Assembly: GCF_008373765.1 (NCBI RefSeq)
Contig: NZ_VUJW01000003.1
Span: 186,001-250,000, forward strand
Length of the DNA: 64,000 nt
Direction: 5' to 3'
Source: Nocardioides antri
GTDB taxonomy: Bacteria > Actinomycetota > Actinomycetes > Propionibacteriales > Nocardioidaceae
Part shown: piece after piece, positions 1 through 9,160 of the stretch
Position numbering within the stretch: position 1 is the stretch's first letter
Layout of the letters: the number at the start of each line of letters is the position of its first letter
The notes under the pieces: generated by a model
Told to the model about the DNA's origin: nothing
What the model saw: the letters and a program-made list of their open reading frames with translations, nothing else
The model's database searches: none
Position numbers and translations under genes: made by a program

Positions 1-383
1 TCCCGCGGCCCGTGCATGCCGGGGAAGGCCGGCGACAGGGCAGGGTGCGTGTTGATCGTGCGGCGCCCGAGGACCGGGAGGTACGACGCACCCACCAGCT
101 TCATGAAGCCCGCCAGCACGACCAGGTCGGGCTCGTAGGACGCGACGCTGTCGGTGAGCGCCGCGTCCCAGTCCTCCCGGCTCGCGAAGTCCTTGACCCG
201 GTGCACGAACGTCGGGATCCCCAGGCGCTCGGCGCGGGCCAGCCCCTCGATGCCGTCGCGGTCGGCTCCCACGGCGACCACGGTGGCGCCGTACGCCGGA
301 TCGGCGCAGGCGTCCAGCAGGGCCTGGAGGTTGGTGCCGGCACCCGAGACGAGCACGACCAGTCGTGCGGGAGCGGCTGCCAC
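1..383 (-). CDS. purN: Phosphoribosylglycinamide formyltransferase PurN, 3' end cut by window edge
   Basis: This enzyme transfers a formyl group from 10-formyltetrahydrofolate to GAR in cytoplasmic purine synthesis. The 127 visible residues begin with a beta strand and the loop VSGAGTNLQALL, which matches the family's phosphate-binding start. They end in INTHPALSPAFPG, which carries the catalytic Asn and His. The later catalytic Asp lies off the window. The start must be the GTG at 383, because a TAG stop lies just upstream in frame. That stop overlaps a TAGAAT hexamer six bases before the GTG, so the mRNA is probably leaderless. purN beside a PerM-like gene is a conserved actinobacterial arrangement. 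Confidence 0.95.
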   Translation of the reverse strand, partial: MAAAPARLVVLVSGAGTNLQALLDACADPAYGATVVAVGADRDGIEGLARAERLGIPTFVHRVKDFASREDWDAALTDSVASYEPDLVVLAGFMKLVGASYLPVLGRRTINTHPALSPAFPGMHGPR

Positions 384-389
384 GCCCGG

Positions 390-395
390 ATTCTA
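390..395 (-). promoter_or_regulatory. -10 hexamer of purN, leaderless type
   Basis: On the minus strand TAGAAT ends six bases before the purN GTG. This fits TANNNT and would place transcription start at or next to the start codon. No convincing -35 was seen. The same spacing recurs at several genes in this window. Confidence 0.5.
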
Positions 396-480
396 GGCGA
401 CGGGCGACAGGTAGGCTCCGCCGAGGCTCGGGGCCACCTTCGGGACGGACCCGGGTCCTCAGTCGACCCGGAGGACGAAC

Positions 481-1044
481 ATGACACAGCCGCCGCCCCC
501 GCCCGGCCCCTACGGCCAGCAGCCGAACCCCTACGGGCAGCAGCCGGGACCGTACGGGCAGCCCTACCAGCCGAACCCCTACGGGACGCCGCCGAAGAAG
601 AGCAACAAGACCCTGTGGATCGTGCTCGGCATCGTCGGCTTCGTTCTGTTGCTGTGCTGCGGCGGGTTCATCGGCCTCTTCGCCTTCGTGTGGAACGAGG
701 CGGACAACGCGATCGACGAGGAGCGCGAGAACGACACCCCGTCCGCGGTCGAGCATGGTGATTCGTTCGAGCACGACGACTTCCGGATCGAGTCCGGGTG
801 GAGCGTGGTCAGCGACGACCTCGGTGACTTCGACATCGAGGGGCTGACGGTGACCAACGAGGACGACACCTCCCGCTCCGCCTCCCTGGAGTTCACGATC
901 TATCGGGACGACGTCGAGATCGCCGCGATCAGCTGCAACTCCGGCGGCACGCTCGAGCCGGACGTGAAGACGGCGGTCGACTGCTACTCGGTCGACCCCT
1001 ACGTCGCCGACTTCGACACCGTGAAGGTCGCCGACTCCTTCTGA
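481..1044 (+). CDS. Single-pass membrane protein with Pro/Tyr/Gln-rich N-terminus
   Basis: Function unknown. The 187-residue protein has a cytoplasmic-looking N-terminus (about residues 1-40) built of repeated PYGQQP-like units, then a lysine pair and a membrane helix at about 43-67 (WIVLGIVGFVLLLCCGGFIG). An acidic linker and a small outer domain follow. The outer domain includes TVTNEDD, a beta-rich stretch and two cysteines, and loosely resembles the FxLYD-type folds attached to many actinobacterial membrane proteins. The ATG at 481 is preceded by GGAGGA at a good distance. It is transcribed divergently from purN. Confidence 0.75.
   Translation: MTQPPPPPGPYGQQPNPYGQQPGPYGQPYQPNPYGTPPKKSNKTLWIVLGIVGFVLLLCCGGFIGLFAFVWNEADNAIDEERENDTPSAVEHGDSFEHDDFRIESGWSVVSDDLGDFDIEGLTVTNEDDTSRSASLEFTIYRDDVEIAAISCNSGGTLEPDVKTAVDCYSVDPYVADFDTVKVADSF
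505..585 (+). repeat. Imperfect 21-base coding repeat (PYGQQP units)
   Basis: Residues 9-35 of the membrane protein repeat P-x-P-Y-G-Q. The DNA repeats the unit cctacgg-cagcag with small changes. Such tails are common on actinobacterial membrane proteins and can change length by slippage. Confidence 0.6.
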
Positions 1045-1051
1045 GCCCGCC

Positions 1052-2338
1052 CTAGCGACGGGCGCGGACCCGGCCGGCCAGGCCGGCGAGCAGCTCGGCA
1101 CCGTGGCGCTGCCACCACGTCATCGCCAGGGCGCCCAGCAGCCCGCCGATGCCGAAGGCGGTGACGGCGTGCAGGAGCACGTCGAACGCGAACGGGCCGA
1201 TCTCCGTCATCCGGCCCGGCCCGACGGCACCCCCTGCGAGGGTGGTGAGCAGGCCGAGCACCAGGCCCGCGACCAGGCCGCTGCCGCAGCCGCGGGTCGC
1301 TGCCTGGTCCCACGCCGCTGCGGGGCGCGAACGGTGGGCGAGCGCCGACGCGAGGAACGCGACCAGCACCGGCGTGGCCATCAGCCACCCGGTCCAGCCG
1401 GGCGTGGGTCCGCTGTCGGGGAGGGCGGCGAGCAGCGGGAACAGCGGCAACGGACCGAGCACGACCGCGCCGGGTGACACGAGCGTGCCGGTGCCGACGG
1501 TGAAGCCCGGACCGAGCAGGTAGGCGCTGCTGAACAGCCCGGCGTTCGGGAGGACGGCGAGGGTCAGCGCGCCGATCATCGCGGTCTCGCCCGTGTCGGA
1601 GCGCAGCTGCGAGACGATGTTGGCCGCGGTCGAGAAGTCGAGCACCAGCGCGACGAGGAGAGCGACGAGCGCGACCGCCAGCCACGCGCGCAGCATCGAG
1701 CGCACCAGCGCTGCCCCGTCACGGATCGCAGCGGGAACCGCCGGCACCCAGATCGCCGCCCTGCCTGATCCCCGGGCCAGCGCCGGGAGCCCGACACCGC
1801 CGGCGAGGAGCACCGACCACAGGACGACCCGGCCGGTGCTGGGCGCGGTCTCGACGGTCGACGCCAGGGTCGTCGCGACGACGCCCACGAGGACGTAGCC
1901 GACGGTGAACATGCCGGCCGCGACCGGGACGGTCCAGTCGCGCTCGCCGTCGGCGATCCGGCCGGCGTCCGGGCCGTGGCCCGACACCGACTCCCCCACC
2001 CGGTGGCCGACCCGCCAGACCGACCAGGCGGCGAGGAGCGTGAGCCCGAGGGGTACGGCGGTGATCCGGACGCCCTCGACGGTCACGCCGGCGCCGTGCG
2101 CGACCAACCAGCCCAGTGCTCCGACGCGCAGCGCACCGCTCGGCGTGCCGTGGCTGCCGGCGTCGGTCAGGAACCAGCCGACCACGGCGACCGCCATGCA
2201 GACGAGCAGCGGACCGGCGGCCGCGAGCGCACCGCCGAGCGTCGCCGTCGGCACCAGCGGTCGGCGCGCCACGAGAGTCTGCCGGAGGTCGGACTCCTGG
2301 CTCGCGCTCTTGCGGGGCGGCGACTGCAACGACGTCAT
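1052..2338 (-). CDS. DUF6350 / PerM-like polytopic membrane protein
   Basis: A 428-residue integral membrane protein with many hydrophobic segments, such as LGGALAAAGPLLVCMAVAVV and ITAVPLGLTLLAAWSVWRVG, and an arginine-rich C-terminus. It matches the DUF6350 family. The M. tuberculosis member PerM (Rv0955), also next to purN, is linked to cell division and persistence. That role is known for the family and only inferred here. I chose the ATG at 2338, which has GGAG just upstream. A longer in-frame start at 2458 would run into the divergent sigma-like gene. Its stop lies only 7 bases from the 481-1044 gene, so the two converge. Confidence 0.8.
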   Translation of the reverse strand: MTSLQSPPRKSASQESDLRQTLVARRPLVPTATLGGALAAAGPLLVCMAVAVVGWFLTDAGSHGTPSGALRVGALGWLVAHGAGVTVEGVRITAVPLGLTLLAAWSVWRVGHRVGESVSGHGPDAGRIADGERDWTVPVAAGMFTVGYVLVGVVATTLASTVETAPSTGRVVLWSVLLAGGVGLPALARGSGRAAIWVPAVPAAIRDGAALVRSMLRAWLAVALVALLVALVLDFSTAANIVSQLRSDTGETAMIGALTLAVLPNAGLFSSAYLLGPGFTVGTGTLVSPGAVVLGPLPLFPLLAALPDSGPTPGWTGWLMATPVLVAFLASALAHRSRPAAAWDQAATRGCGSGLVAGLVLGLLTTLAGGAVGPGRMTEIGPFAFDVLLHAVTAFGIGGLLGALAMTWWQRHGAELLAGLAGRVRARR

Positions 2339-2447
2339 GACTCCTTCATCTTCACGCCGGACGGGCACCGAAAGGCGGTGCCACGCCGGTCCAGGAGCGG
2401 CAGCCGGTTGCCGCCTTCGATCCGCGGCGTCGTACCTTGGTCCGGTC

Positions 2448-4343
2448 ATGGTCTCCACCGCCCTCCCGCCGGACCCGACGGCCGAGTTCGACGCGTTCTA
2501 CAAGTCCGCGCGGGACCGGTTGCTCCTCCAGGCCTACGCGCTCACCGGTGATCTCGGCGCAGCCCGGAGCGCCGTGCGCGACGCGTTCGTCGTCGCCTGG
2601 CACCACTGGCGGAAGACCTCCCGCCTCGACGACCCCGAGTCCGCGGTGCGACCGCACGCGTGGCGGCACGCCCAGCGGCGTGCCACGGTCCGCCCCTGGC
2701 ACAAGGAGAAGGGCCTCGACGCCGACAACCGCGCGACCCTCGACGCGCTCGCGTCGCTGTCGACGCAGCAGCGACGCGCGCTGATCCTCACCCAGCTGGC
2801 GGCGGTGTCGATGGAGGAGATGGCACGCGAGCTCGGGCTGCCGGCCGACATGGCGGAGCGCGAGCTGCAGAGCGGCGCCGCCCAGTTCGCGGCGCACCGC
2901 GACGTCGCGACGTCGTCGATCCCGATGGCGTTCGCGGCGCTGGGGACGGCGATCCGCGACGTCGCGTGGCCGCGGGTCACCATCATCCGCCGGGCGGGCG
3001 CCGCGCGGCGGCGGATGCACACGGTGGTCGGTGCCGGCGTGGTCGTCGCGGCCCTGGTCACCAGCGGCGCCGTCGTCACCGACGCCACCGGGGTGCGGCC
3101 GACGCTCGCGCGTGAGGCTGTGGCAGGACCGAACGGCGGCTCGGTCGCGGCGGGTCCCGAGGTCGTGCTGCCCGACACCAGCCTCCTCCCGCTGGAGACG
3201 GTGCGCCGCACGCTGATCGGCGACTGGCAGCAGGGGCGGACCCACGACAACTCCGTCGGCAACGGGGTCGTGCTGCCGTGCCAGCCCGCCGAGGCGGACG
3301 CCCGCTACGCCGACCCCCGTGGCAGCGCGGCCTGGGTACGGGCCTTCCGCAACGGCAAGGCGGGCGAGGCGCCCCGCCGGCTCACCGAGGTCGTCGAGGC
3401 GTCCCGCAGCCCCGAGCGCGCCCGCAAGACCTACCAGCGGCTGCGCGGGTGGGTCGCCGACTGCCTCACGCCCGGCTACCGGCTGGTGGCGACCGCCGAG
3501 CCACCCGCCGTGGCCGACTCTTCTGCCGTCTTCGTCCTCCACGACCAGCACCCCGAGACGGCGACGTACGTCGTCGGGGTCGCCCGGACGGGCCTGTTCA
3601 CGACTGCCGTCGCCCTCAGCACCGACGTCGCACCCGAGGTCGCCGACCGCTCGGGTGTCGCGAGGCTGCTCGGGGAGGCCGTCGACCGGCTCTGCACCCT
3701 CCCGGACGCGGGCCGCTGCGCCGGCGATCCCGGCCCGCTCGAGCTGGTCACGCCGTACGCCGCCGGGCAGGTGCCCGCGATGCTCGCCCAGGTCGACCTG
3801 CCGTTCGTGGGCGACCCGGCGCAGCCGTGGATGGGCACACCTCCGCGCGAGATCACCAATGCCAGCACCGAGATCGACGTGCTCGGCTGCGTGCAGCCCA
3901 GCCTCGCCGGGGAGTACGACGGCGACCGGTTCCGCGCCGACCTGGTCCGCACCTTCGTGAAGGTCGACAGCGACCTGCCGGCGGAGTTCGGGCTCACCCA
4001 GGCGGTCGCCTCCCTGCCCAAGAAGGCCGCCGGTGCGCTGCTCGAGGACTACCGGTCGGCGATCAACGGCTGCCCCGACCGCGACGCCGGCGCGGGCACC
4101 GAGGTCCGGGTGCTCAGCGCCTCCGACGACGGCGACGTCTCCTTCACGGCGTGGCACCTCAGCACCCGGCTCCCGAACGAGCGCACCGTGGAGTACTCCG
4201 TCGCGTTCCTCCGGCGCGGCTCCGCCGTCTCCCAGCTGGTGTTCGTCTCCGCACCGGGCGCTCGGATGACCGACGACCAGTTCGTCACCCTCACCCGGCG
4301 CGCGCTCGACCGGCTCGCGCAGCTCCCGCCGTACCCGGGCTGA
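2448..4343 (+). CDS. Sigma-70-like domain fused to a membrane helix and two sensor domains
   Basis: This 631-residue protein has no function I can name. Residues about 10-150 look like an ECF sigma factor: a region-2-like part (LLLQAYALTGDLGAARSAV then AFVVAWHHW) and a region-4-like helix-turn-helix part (LASLSTQQRRALIL, MEEMARELGLPADMAERELQ), both more degenerate than true SigE-family factors nearby. One membrane helix follows at about 191-213. The outer part holds two related domains. Each has a cysteine pair 61 residues apart (C278/C339 and C481/C542), the same spacing as the first sensor domain of the protein at 4966-7008, and resembles PknH-type extracellular sensors. The ATG at 2448 was chosen because the sigma homology begins there; longer in-frame starts overlap the divergent gene. 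It may act as a membrane-held regulator or be a decayed sigma factor reused as an anchor. Confidence 0.7.
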   Translation: MVSTALPPDPTAEFDAFYKSARDRLLLQAYALTGDLGAARSAVRDAFVVAWHHWRKTSRLDDPESAVRPHAWRHAQRRATVRPWHKEKGLDADNRATLDALASLSTQQRRALILTQLAAVSMEEMARELGLPADMAERELQSGAAQFAAHRDVATSSIPMAFAALGTAIRDVAWPRVTIIRRAGAARRRMHTVVGAGVVVAALVTSGAVVTDATGVRPTLAREAVAGPNGGSVAAGPEVVLPDTSLLPLETVRRTLIGDWQQGRTHDNSVGNGVVLPCQPAEADARYADPRGSAAWVRAFRNGKAGEAPRRLTEVVEASRSPERARKTYQRLRGWVADCLTPGYRLVATAEPPAVADSSAVFVLHDQHPETATYVVGVARTGLFTTAVALSTDVAPEVADRSGVARLLGEAVDRLCTLPDAGRCAGDPGPLELVTPYAAGQVPAMLAQVDLPFVGDPAQPWMGTPPREITNASTEIDVLGCVQPSLAGEYDGDRFRADLVRTFVKVDSDLPAEFGLTQAVASLPKKAAGALLEDYRSAINGCPDRDAGAGTEVRVLSASDDGDVSFTAWHLSTRLPNERTVEYSVAFLRRGSAVSQLVFVSAPGARMTDDQFVTLTRRALDRLAQLPPYPG

Positions 4344-4370
4344 CCTCCCGCGAAGAATCGCCGGGGCGGA

Positions 4371-4399
4371 TGCAACCCGGGCCCGGGCTCACGCGTACC
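4371..4399 (+). promoter_or_regulatory. Candidate ECF-sigma promoter upstream of the SigE-family gene
   Basis: TGCAACC and CGTACC are separated by 16 bases, about 60 bases before the sigma gene. An AAC-containing -35 and a CGT -10 are typical of ECF sigma factors, which often transcribe their own genes. Autoregulation is inferred only. Confidence 0.35.
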
Positions 4400-4460
4400 A
4401 CCATCGACATCACACGCTGCGGGTCTCGGGCCGCAGCCGGGCGCGGAGAGGGGGACGGCC

Positions 4461-4973
4461 GTGGAGGCACAGGAGTTCGACGAGCTCTATGCCGCGTCGT
4501 TCCGTCGGATCACCAGCCAGGTCTACGCCATGATCGGCGACCTGGACGAGGCCACCGAGTGCGTGCAGGAGGCCTTCGCCCGCGCCTGGGCGAACCGCCG
4601 GAAGCTCGACAAGGCGGAGTACCCCGAGGCGTGGATCCGTACGACGGCCTACCGGCTCGCGGTGAGCCGCTGGCGCCGTACCAGGCTCGCGAAGCGGCCG
4701 ACCGATCGGGCGGTCGGCTCCCACACCCAGCTGCCCGCCGTCGACGAGTCGCACGTCGCGCTCGTCGCCGCGTTGAAGAAGCTGCCCGAGGCGCAGCGCC
4801 AGGCGCTGGTGCTGCACCACATCGCCGACCTCCCGGTCCACCAGATCGCGGCCGAGGTCGGCGTCCCCGAAGGAACCATCAAGGCCCGGCTGAGCCGCGG
4901 ACGCACCGCGCTGGCCGCGCTGCTCACGGACGAGACCCCTGGCGGTCTGGCTGGAGGAATGAGCCATGTCTGA
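4461..4973 (+). CDS. SigE-family RNA polymerase sigma factor (ECF)
   Basis: A 170-residue ECF sigma factor that would direct RNA polymerase to a stress or envelope regulon. Region 2 is seen in VYAMIGDLDEATECVQEAF and FARAWANRR, and region 4 in LPEAQRQALVLHHIADLPV and IAAEVGVPEGTIKARLSRG, a clear helix-turn-helix. The start is a GTG preceded by a purine-rich stretch (GAGAGGGGGA). The gene overlaps its downstream membrane partner by 8 bases, the usual sign of a sigma/anti-sigma pair. The preceding gene on the same strand is the sigma-sensor fusion, so related fused and split forms sit side by side. Confidence 0.9.
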   Translation: MEAQEFDELYAASFRRITSQVYAMIGDLDEATECVQEAFARAWANRRKLDKAEYPEAWIRTTAYRLAVSRWRRTRLAKRPTDRAVGSHTQLPAVDESHVALVAALKKLPEAQRQALVLHHIADLPVHQIAAEVGVPEGTIKARLSRGRTALAALLTDETPGGLAGGMSHV

Positions 4974-7008
4974 CCCGATCGAGAAGCTCACCCGTCTCGG
5001 CGACGCGATGGAGGGAGCACCGATGCCACTTCCCGCCTCCGAGATCCGCGCCCGTGGCGACCGGATCCGCCGCCGCAGGCACATCGTCGTCGCCGGCGCC
5101 AGCGCCGCCGTCGTCGCTGCTGTGGCCGTGCCCGTCGTCGCGCTCACGATCGGCGGCGGATCCGACGACAAGCCGGAGCTTGCCCCTTCGCCGACCATCT
5201 CCGACCCGGTGGCGACCGCGCCGCTGACCACCGAGAACCTGCTCACCGGCGAGGATGCGGTCTATCCCACGGGGGGCATGGTCGACTGGGTCGAGTCCGA
5301 CACCTACCCCGGCGACGGCCAGGCCGCGTTCAGCCCGTGCGCGCAGCAGTCGCTCGACGGCCTCGGCGCCGAGGCCGTCCTCCGCCGGGACTTCGAGTTC
5401 GTCGTCACCGAGACCAACGAGGTCGACGGGACCAACTACCTCAACGAGGTCATCGCGGAGTTCCCCAGCGCGGCCGACGCCGAGGCGGCGTACGCGGAGA
5501 TCAAGGAGTGGCACGTCGAGTGCCTCCCGCCCGGCGCAGACCGCTACGACGCCGGCGACTTCGCGGCGGTCCCGGTCGGCGTCGAGGGCACGGCTGAGGT
5601 GCAGCTTTCCACGTACCGTCCGGTCGACGAGAGCCTCGACCCGACCGGTGACCTCGGCTACTTCCTCGAGACGGGACTCGTCCTGTCCGGCGACCGGGTG
5701 GCCGTCCTGAGCCAGAGCATCGTCGGTCAGGACTACAACTTCGAGGCCGACCGCCGGCCGATCGTAGTGATGCTGCCCGACGCGGCGCGCCAACTGGTGC
5801 TCGGCAACGGCGACGGCCAGCCGTCCGAGCCCGGGGGGACCCGGCTGATCCCGGACGACTTCCCGCTCGCCGCCGGGTGGCCGGACAGCTCGCAGGCCGA
5901 CGGCGAAGGGCTGGAAGGACCGAACCGCACCCTTCCCTCGCTGGAGTTCTCCGCCTGCGACGCGACGTTCGCGGAGCCCGACTACCTCGATCGCCTGCTC
6001 GCCACCTGGAGCGGCGCGGAGGACTACCGCGTGCGGCAGCTCACGGTGTATGCCGACGCAGCCGCCGCCACGACTGCCACGGACGAGCTGGTGGACTTCT
6101 TCCGCTCGTGCGGGACCGGGCCGGTCCGTGACGATGGTTACCGCACCGACTACGAGGTGGTCCCGGTCGACGCCGGCGAGCAGGCGTGGGCCGTCCTGCA
6201 GCGGGACAGCTTCGAGGGCGCCGAGACCCCGTTCGGGTCGACCACGGTGGTGGTCCGGGTCGGGGCAGCGGTCATGATCCTCGACCACGGTGGGCACGCC
6301 GGCTACCCGAGCGGCGACGGGCAGGCCGCGATCGCGTCCATCATCGACGAGGCGGCCGAGCCGATCACCGCGATGACTGCGCTGCGACAGGCCGCCGACG
6401 GCCCAGACCTGACGAACCCTGCCGAGGTCACGACGATCCCGGACGGGTTCCCGCTCGGGCTCGCCATCAGCGAGCCACCCGAGGAGGACGGCGGGACGAA
6501 CGTCGCCGGGCCGGGCGCCGAGGTGGCGGGCGTCCGTGCGCAGACGGCGTGCGGCACGCCCCTGGCCATGCCCAACGCCGGAAGCCCGGACCCCGAGCAC
6601 GAGCTCGGCTACTCGGTCTCGGACATCGAGGGCTACGACGGACGGACCATCCGCGCCTATCCGACGGTCGAGGCGGCACTCGACGAGATGGCGAGCCTTC
6701 GCGCCGCGGTGCAGGGTTGCAACCGCGACGACGACGGCGACGGCCGGTCGGACCGGCGGTGGCGGACGTTCAGCTCCGACACCGGCTACGACTCGGTCAC
6801 GTTCGGCTACACGTACGACGGGACGGACGATGTCGGGGCGCCGGCCGGGCAGCTCTACACCGTCGTCCGGGTCGGCAACGCGATCCTCGCCATCGAGTGG
6901 GCCGGGGAGTACAGCGCCGAGCTCATGGCTGACTCCGCATCCACCCAGGTCCAGATCGCACGTGGGATCGGCGCAGAGATGTGCGTGTTCACCGTCGACG
7001 GCTGCTGA
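4966..7008 (+). CDS. Membrane partner of the SigE-family factor, with three sensor domains
   Basis: A 680-residue protein, probably an anti-sigma factor or signal receptor for the overlapping sigma gene. The short cytoplasmic part (about 1-38) ends in RRRR, and a membrane helix follows at about 39-63. The outside part carries three related domains with cysteine pairs at about C125/C186, C331/C382 and C529/C585. Each includes a strand like VVRVG, and the set resembles PknH-type extracellular sensors. No zinc-type anti-sigma motif (HxxxCxxC) is present, so control would not be of the RsrA type. GGAGG lies about 9 bases before the ATG. A palindromic terminator follows the stop. The assignment as anti-sigma rests on position and topology. 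Confidence 0.75.
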   Translation: MSDPIEKLTRLGDAMEGAPMPLPASEIRARGDRIRRRRHIVVAGASAAVVAAVAVPVVALTIGGGSDDKPELAPSPTISDPVATAPLTTENLLTGEDAVYPTGGMVDWVESDTYPGDGQAAFSPCAQQSLDGLGAEAVLRRDFEFVVTETNEVDGTNYLNEVIAEFPSAADAEAAYAEIKEWHVECLPPGADRYDAGDFAAVPVGVEGTAEVQLSTYRPVDESLDPTGDLGYFLETGLVLSGDRVAVLSQSIVGQDYNFEADRRPIVVMLPDAARQLVLGNGDGQPSEPGGTRLIPDDFPLAAGWPDSSQADGEGLEGPNRTLPSLEFSACDATFAEPDYLDRLLATWSGAEDYRVRQLTVYADAAAATTATDELVDFFRSCGTGPVRDDGYRTDYEVVPVDAGEQAWAVLQRDSFEGAETPFGSTTVVVRVGAAVMILDHGGHAGYPSGDGQAAIASIIDEAAEPITAMTALRQAADGPDLTNPAEVTTIPDGFPLGLAISEPPEEDGGTNVAGPGAEVAGVRAQTACGTPLAMPNAGSPDPEHELGYSVSDIEGYDGRTIRAYPTVEAALDEMASLRAAVQGCNRDDDGDGRSDRRWRTFSSDTGYDSVTFGYTYDGTDDVGAPAGQLYTVVRVGNAILAIEWAGEYSAELMADSASTQVQIARGIGAEMCVFTVDGC

Positions 7009-7026
7009 CCGGGAAGGGACGACGAA

Positions 7027-7054
7027 GGGCCGTCACCCGATCGGGTGACGGCCC
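7027..7054. terminator. Bidirectional terminator between sigma locus and sucD
   Basis: A perfect 28-base palindrome: the arm GGGCCGTCACCCGA meets its complement with no true spacer, so the fold gives a GC-rich stem. It lies between two convergent genes, 18 bases after one stop and 21 before the other. Confidence 0.8.
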
Positions 7055-7075
7055 TCGTCGTGCATAGCGAGCGGG

Positions 7076-7972
7076 TCAGAGGCCCTGCAGGATCTCCCGA
7101 GCCAGCGCGGCGGTCTCGGACGGCGTCTTGCCGACCTTCACGCCGACGGCCTCGAGGGCCTCCTTCTTCGCGGCGGCGGTGCCGGACGAGCCGGACACGA
7201 TCGCACCCGCGTGGCCCATGGTCTTGCCCTCGGGGGCGGTGAAGCCCGCGACGTAGCCGACCACCGGCTTGGTGATGTTGTCCTTGATGTAGGCCGCGGC
7301 CCGCTCCTCGGCGTCGCCGCCGATCTCGCCGATCATCACGATCACCTTGGTGTCCGGGTCCTCCTCGAAGGCCTGGAGCGCGTCGATGTGCGTGGTGCCG
7401 ACGATCGGGTCACCGCCGATGCCGATGGCGGTGGAGAAGCCGAAGTCCTTCAGCTCGTACATCATCTGGTAGGTCAGCGTGCCTGACTTGGACACGAGAC
7501 CGACCGGGCCGGGGCCGGTGATGGTGTGCGGGGTGATGCCGGCGAGCGACTCGCCCGGCGTGATGATGCCCGGGCAGTTGGGGCCGATCATCCGGGTGGA
7601 CTTGCCCTGCAGGTAGGACCACACCTCAGCGGTGTCCTGGACCGGCACGCCCTCGGTGATCACGACGATCAGCGGCATCTCGGCGTCGATGGCCTCGACG
7701 CACGCGTCCTTGGTGAACGCGGGCGGGACGAAGAGGACGGAGACGTTGGCGCCGGTCTCGGTCATGGCCTCCTTGACCGTGCCGAACACGGGGAGCTCGA
7801 CGTCCTTGCCGTCGTGGTCCTTGTGGGTGACCGTGGTGCCGGCCTTGCGGGCGTTGACGCCACCGACGATGGACGCGCCCGAGTCGAGCATCAGGGCGGT
7901 GTGCTTGGCACCCATGCCGCCGGTGATGCCCTGGACGATGATCTTGGAGTCCTTGTTCAGGTAGATGCTCAT
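7076..7972 (-). CDS. sucD: Succinyl-CoA synthetase alpha subunit
   Basis: The alpha subunit of succinyl-CoA ligase in the TCA cycle binds CoA and carries the phosphohistidine intermediate. The 298 residues include the CoA-binding Rossmann start ([16 protein letters not shown]), the substrate-loop motif [10 protein letters not shown], and the phospho-histidine in GHAGAIVSG at about residue 254. Length is normal for the family. It follows sucC on the same strand with a 12-base gap, so the two are co-transcribed. Confidence 0.97.
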   Translation of the reverse strand: MSIYLNKDSKIIVQGITGGMGAKHTALMLDSGASIVGGVNARKAGTTVTHKDHDGKDVELPVFGTVKEAMTETGANVSVLFVPPAFTKDACVEAIDAEMPLIVVITEGVPVQDTAEVWSYLQGKSTRMIGPNCPGIITPGESLAGITPHTITGPGPVGLVSKSGTLTYQMMYELKDFGFSTAIGIGGDPIVGTTHIDALQAFEEDPDTKVIVMIGEIGGDAEERAAAYIKDNITKPVVGYVAGFTAPEGKTMGHAGAIVSGSSGTAAAKKEALEAVGVKVGKTPSETAALAREILQGL

Positions 7973-7984
7973 GTCGTCGTCCTC

Positions 7985-9160
7985 TCAGGCAGCCTGGTTG
8001 TTGGCGAGCTCGGCGGCCTTGTCGGCCCCGCCGTCCATCGTCTCGGCCAGGGTCACCAGCGGGTGGTTGGCGTCGGCGAGGATCTGGCGCCCCAGCTCGA
8101 CGTTGTTGCCGTCGAGGCGGACGACGAGCGGCTTCTTCGCCTCGTCGCCGAGGATCTTCAGCGCGCCGACGATGCCGTTGGCGACCTCGTCGCAGGCGGT
8201 GATGCCGCCGAAGACGTTGACGAAGACCGACTTGACCTGCGGGTCGTGGAGGATCACGTCGAGGCCGTTGGCCATGACCTCCGCGTTAGCGCCGCCACCG
8301 ATGTCGAGGAAGTTGGCCGGCTTGACGCCGCCGTGGGCCTCGCCGGCGTACGCGACGACGTCGAGGGTGCTCATGACGAGACCCGCGCCGTTGCCGATGA
8401 TGCCGACCTCGCCGTCGAGCTTGACGTAGTTGAGACCGAGGTCCTTGGCCTTCGACTCGAGGTGGTCGGCCTCCTCGCGGATCTCGAACTCCTCGTGGTC
8501 GGGGTGGCGGACCTCGGAGGCGTTGTCGTCGAGCGACACCTTGCCGTCGAGCGCCTCGAGCTTGTCGCCGGCGAGGCGGGCGAGCGGGTTGACCTCGACG
8601 AGGGTCGCGTCCTCCTCGACGAACACCTTGTAGAGCTTCTCGATCATCTCGACGGCCTGCTCGAAGACGGGCTCCGGGAAGGCGGCCTCGGTGGCGATCG
8701 CGCGGGCCTTGTCGGCGTCCACGCCGGCGCCCGGGTCGATCGCGATCTTCTTCACGGCGTCCGGGTTGGTCTTCGCGACCTCCTCGATCTCGACACCACC
8801 CTCGACCGACGCGATGCAGAGGTACTGGCGGTTCGAGCGGTCCAGGAGGAAGGAGAAGTAGTACTCCTCCTCCGGCGGGGTCGCGGGGGTGATCAGGACC
8901 CGGTTGACCGGCAGGTCCTTGATCGTCAGGTTGAGGATGTTGGTGGCGTGCTCGAAGGCCTCGTCCGGCGTCTTGGCCAGCTTGACGCCCCCGGCCTTGC
9001 CGCGGCCGCCGGCCTTGACCTGCGCCTTGACGACCACGACGCCGCCCATCTTCTCCGCGGCGGCCTTCGCCTCCTCGGCGGTCTCGACGACCACACCGAG
9101 GGTGGTCGCCACCCCGTGCTTGGCGAAGAGCTCCTTCGCCTGAAACTCCATCAGGTCCAC
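7985..9160 (-). CDS. sucC: Succinyl-CoA synthetase beta subunit
   Basis: The beta (ATP-grasp, nucleotide-binding) subunit of succinyl-CoA ligase, which forms ATP or GTP while converting succinyl-CoA to succinate. The 391 residues start [14 protein letters not shown], have the ATP-grasp segment [19 protein letters not shown], the metal-site region VEVNPLA, and the C-terminal ligase part [20 protein letters not shown] used the GTG at 9160 because GAGGAC lies about 8 bases upstream. The ATG three codons later is possible. Confidence 0.97.
   Translation of the reverse strand: MDLMEFQAKELFAKHGVATTLGVVVETAEEAKAAAEKMGGVVVVKAQVKAGGRGKAGGVKLAKTPDEAFEHATNILNLTIKDLPVNRVLITPATPPEEEYYFSFLLDRSNRQYLCIASVEGGVEIEEVAKTNPDAVKKIAIDPGAGVDADKARAIATEAAFPEPVFEQAVEMIEKLYKVFVEEDATLVEVNPLARLAGDKLEALDGKVSLDDNASEVRHPDHEEFEIREEADHLESKAKDLGLNYVKLDGEVGIIGNGAGLVMSTLDVVAYAGEAHGGVKPANFLDIGGGANAEVMANGLDVILHDPQVKSVFVNVFGGITACDEVANGIVGALKILGDEAKKPLVVRLDGNNVELGRQILADANHPLVTLAETMDGGADKAAELANNQAA

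Noticed and set aside
505-585. CRISPR-like or regulatory repeats near the left edge
   Set aside because: They are in-frame codons for a Pro/Tyr/Gln-rich tail, not spaced repeats.
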